From Planococcus rifietoensis (GTDB lineage: Bacteria; Bacillota; Bacilli; Bacillales_A; Planococcaceae): a DNA stretch of 64,000 nucleotides. The notes under the pieces were generated by a model. That model was not told the DNA's origin and searched no databases. It worked only from the letters and a program-made list of their open reading frames with translations. Location of the stretch: the NCBI RefSeq assembly GCF_001465795.2, contig NZ_CP013659.2:762501-826500 (forward strand). Direction: 5' to 3'. This document shows positions 61,926 through 64,000 of this stretch, piece by piece. The number at the start of each line of letters is the position of its first letter. The stretch's first letter is position 1. The position numbers were made by a program, and so were the translations under genes.

Positions 61926-61957
61926 TAGAATAGAAGGAAACGGGAGGGGGAGTGAAT

Positions 61958-62662
61958 ATGGGTGAACAGCGGATATTCATTGTCGAGGATGATACGAAGA
62001 TCGCTTCGCTATTGTCGGATACATTGCGCAAATATCATTACCAAGTGGAAACGGCGAAAGACTTTGACCGCATCTTGGAGGAATTCGCTGCGTTCGACCC
62101 CCATTTGATTCTTTTGGATATCAATTTGCCTTCTTATGATGGGTATTACTGGTGCCGGCAGTTGAGACAGCAGACAACTTGCCCGATCCTGTTCATCTCC
62201 GCCAGGTCAGGGGAAATGGACCAGGTATTTGCGCTTGAAAACGGCGGCGATGATTTCATTACGAAACCTTTCCATTATGAAATCGTCCTTGCAAAAATAA
62301 GAAGCCATTTAAGAAGGGCTTATGGGGAATATGCACCGAAACAAGAAGAGCGCACGGTTCGTGCAGGGCGGCTCGTGTTATATATGGAGCGGCTGGAATT
62401 GCATTGCCGGGAAACGGAAATCCCGCTCCAGAAAAAAGAAAGCACTATTTTAGAACTGTTGATTGCCGCGTATCCGAAAGTGGTAACGCGTGAACAATTG
62501 CTAGAGGAGCTATGGGATGACCAGGCGTTCGTCGATGAAAACACATTGAATGTCAATATGGCCCGCGTGCGCAAGAAATTGACGGATTATGACATCCAGA
62601 GTTTCATTGAAACGGTGCGCGGCGCCGGCTATCGGCTGATCCTTGGCAGGGAGGAGCAATGA
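61958..62662 (+). CDS. bceR: OmpR-family response regulator (BceR-like)
   Basis: About 234 residues. Receiver domain with acidic EDD near the N-terminus, phospho-acceptor D54 (LILLDINLPSYDG) and FITKPF. C-terminal winged helix (about 130-230; LLEELWDDQAFVDENTLNVN). The gene order regulator-intramembrane kinase-ABC ATPase is that of Bce modules for cell-wall antibiotic sensing and resistance. ATG 61958 is chosen over GTG 61952 because of its better spacing from GGGAGGGGG. Confidence 0.92.
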   Translation: MGEQRIFIVEDDTKIASLLSDTLRKYHYQVETAKDFDRILEEFAAFDPHLILLDINLPSYDGYYWCRQLRQQTTCPILFISARSGEMDQVFALENGGDDFITKPFHYEIVLAKIRSHLRRAYGEYAPKQEERTVRAGRLVLYMERLELHCRETEIPLQKKESTILELLIAAYPKVVTREQLLEELWDDQAFVDENTLNVNMARVRKKLTDYDIQSFIETVRGAGYRLILGREEQ

Positions 62663-63669
62663 TGCTGCGGTTATTCCTGCGTGAACATGCCGCATTTATC
62701 GTCTTCCAGTTCCTGCTCGTCGGGTTCATCCTCATGCTTTACTGGCTCGATGGATTCCGCAATACGGACACGGCCATCTATTCCTTCATCATCAGCTTAT
62801 TGCTATTGGCCAGTTTTCTCGGCGTCCGCTTTGCGATGCGCTACCGTTATTACGAGCGCCTCCTCAGCGATCCGCCGAATATGGAGCATGCTTTGCAGCG
62901 CGAAGGGCGTTCGCCGGAAACGGTGCAAACAGAATTGTATATGCAAAAACTATACCGCTTGTATCAATACGAAGTGCAATCGCTTTATGCGGGGCAGACC
63001 CGCCATTTGCAATTCATCAATCAATGGGTTCACCAGATGAAGACGCCGCTATCCGTCATGCATCTGCTATTGCAGGAACCGGAAGAACTGGATAAGGCGA
63101 GCATCCGGGAAGAAGTAGACCGTCTGCGCGCAGGGCTCGACACAGTATTGATGAACGCCCGTCTCGATACATTCGAGCAGGATATGCAAATCGAGCAAGC
63201 GTCGCTGCGCGGCATGGTATCCGAAATGGTGACGGAAAACAAGCGCCTGTTCATCTCGCGCCGTGTCTATCCGGAAATCGACATCGAAGAACGCTACCAA
63301 GTGGCGACAGACCGCAAATGGATGAAATTCATTATCGGCCAATTGCTGACGAATGCGGTGAAATACACATTTGAAGAAAACAAGAAACTGTATATCCGGG
63401 CCAGCTGTCTAGAAGGCACCATTACCTTGTCCGTGCAGGATGAAGGCATCGGGATCCCGCCATCGGATTTGCCGCGCGTTACGAAAGCCTTCTTTACGGG
63501 AGAGAACGGGCGCCTGAGCGGCGAGTCGACCGGGATGGGGCTGTATCTGGCACAGGAAGTATGCAATCGGCTCGGGCATGAGCTGGAAATCACTTCATCG
63601 AAAGGCCAAGGGACGACCGTATCGATTGTCTTTCCTTATCAGGAACAGAATGTAGGGGGATCAACATGA
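62659..63669 (+). CDS. bceS: Intramembrane-sensing histidine kinase (BceS-like)
   Basis: 336 residues. Two N-terminal helices (about 12-32 and 38-58) with almost no external loop, the mark of intramembrane-sensing kinases that read the state of a Bce ABC transporter. DHp domain with H125 (WVHQMKTPLSVMHLL), then HATPase motifs (GQLLTNAVKYT, DEGIGIPP, STGMGLYLAQ). Overlaps bceR by 4 bases. AGGGAGGAGC precedes the start. Confidence 0.93.
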   Translation: MMLRLFLREHAAFIVFQFLLVGFILMLYWLDGFRNTDTAIYSFIISLLLLASFLGVRFAMRYRYYERLLSDPPNMEHALQREGRSPETVQTELYMQKLYRLYQYEVQSLYAGQTRHLQFINQWVHQMKTPLSVMHLLLQEPEELDKASIREEVDRLRAGLDTVLMNARLDTFEQDMQIEQASLRGMVSEMVTENKRLFISRRVYPEIDIEERYQVATDRKWMKFIIGQLLTNAVKYTFEENKKLYIRASCLEGTITLSVQDEGIGIPPSDLPRVTKAFFTGENGRLSGESTGMGLYLAQEVCNRLGHELEITSSKGQGTTVSIVFPYQEQNVGGST

Positions 63670-64000
63670 CAGTAGTAAAAATTGATGAAGTGACCAAAGT
63701 CTATGAAGGAAAAGTGACGCATCGCGCGTTGAACCAATTAAGTTTCGAAGTGGAAAAAGGGGAATTTTTAGCAGTGATGGGCCCTTCCGGAAGCGGCAAG
63801 ACGACGCTATTGAACTTGATTTCAACAATCGATTCATTGACTTCTGGCACCATCCTCATCAATGGCATCAATCCGCATTCGTTGGATAAAGATGAGCTGC
63901 CGCTGTTTCGGCGTCGCCAGCTAGGGTTTGTGTTCCAGGATTTCAATTTGCTGCAGATGCTGACTGTAGAAGAAAATTTGGTGCTGCCGCTGACGCTTGA
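63666..64000 (+). CDS. bceA: ABC transporter ATP-binding protein (BceA-like), partial
   Basis: The right edge cuts this gene after about 111 codons. The N-terminal part shows Walker A GPSGSGKTTLLNL (about 38-50) and the Q-loop region LGFVFQDFNLL, both typical of the MacB/BceA class. ATG 63666 overlaps the bceS stop by 4 bases and has AGGGGGAT upstream. The large BceB-type permease is expected just beyond the window. Confidence 0.92.
   Translation, partial: MTVVKIDEVTKVYEGKVTHRALNQLSFEVEKGEFLAVMGPSGSGKTTLLNLISTIDSLTSGTILINGINPHSLDKDELPLFRRRQLGFVFQDFNLLQMLTVEENLVLPLTL

Overview
The window is chromosomal DNA of a low-GC Gram-positive bacterium of the order Bacillales. The best guess is the Planococcus/Sporosarcina group (Caryophanaceae), with clear synteny to Bacillus subtilis. 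The grounds are Bacillus-type gene content (hpr, prsA, ecsAB, yhaMNO, trpP, bmrCD, yhfH), strong AGGAGG-type ribosome sites, many intrinsic terminators, and interspersed repeats of a kind I associate with this group. I saw no prophage, transposase gene or CRISPR array.

Layout. 1-3890: the 3' part of a 23S rRNA gene, 5S rRNA and 18 tRNA genes. The tRNA order matches the B. subtilis trnD cluster, but here tRNA-His is triplicated in tandem and tRNA-Leu(CAA) is duplicated. 3945-6849: a P-type cation ATPase behind a probable manganese (yybP-ykoY) riboswitch. 6876-9021: two convergent paralogous C45-family acyltransferase/hydrolase genes. 9114-23000: housekeeping genes (B3/4-domain protein, queG, trmL, purine permease with a PurBox, aldo/keto reductase, RluA synthase, bdb thiol-disulfide pair, GNAT-nitrilase fusion, phosphoglucomutase, NarL-type two-component system, rsgA). 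23080-28727: membrane proteins (DUF2254, MscS, CDF transporter, CBS/CorC protein) and a 24-codon ORF under a Fur-like promoter. 28961-32025: a CHR transporter followed at close spacing by kynU and kynB. 32075-33206: a phosphatase-fold protein without its catalytic cysteine, and a universal stress protein.

33332-37219 holds the most striking regulatory unit. A promoter framed by a 9-bp inverted repeat drives a 29-codon leader ORF, a strong terminator, an 18-codon ORF and then a heterodimeric ABC exporter. This is the architecture of the B. subtilis bmrB-bmrC-bmrD attenuator, in which translation of a leader peptide controls a drug exporter. 37348-60749 is a long block syntenic with B. subtilis yhe-yha-hem-yhf: yheE, yheB, yheA, enoyl-CoA hydratase, yhzD, an ABC pair, yhaO-yhaN-yhaM, prsA, hpr, yhaH, trpP, hit, ecsAB, an M20 amidohydrolase, a Ca/Na exchanger, hmoB, hemE-hemH and yhfH. 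The window closes with lplJ and a Bce-type two-component system plus ABC ATPase that runs off the right edge.

Three copies of one repeat family (about 130-280 bp) lie in intergenic spaces at 13711, 40061 and 51420. Each sits beside duplicated or displaced terminators or promoter segments. Start codons were adjusted where a better ribosome binding site or family alignment pointed inside the longest reading frame. All assignments rest on reading motifs by eye; no database search was run.
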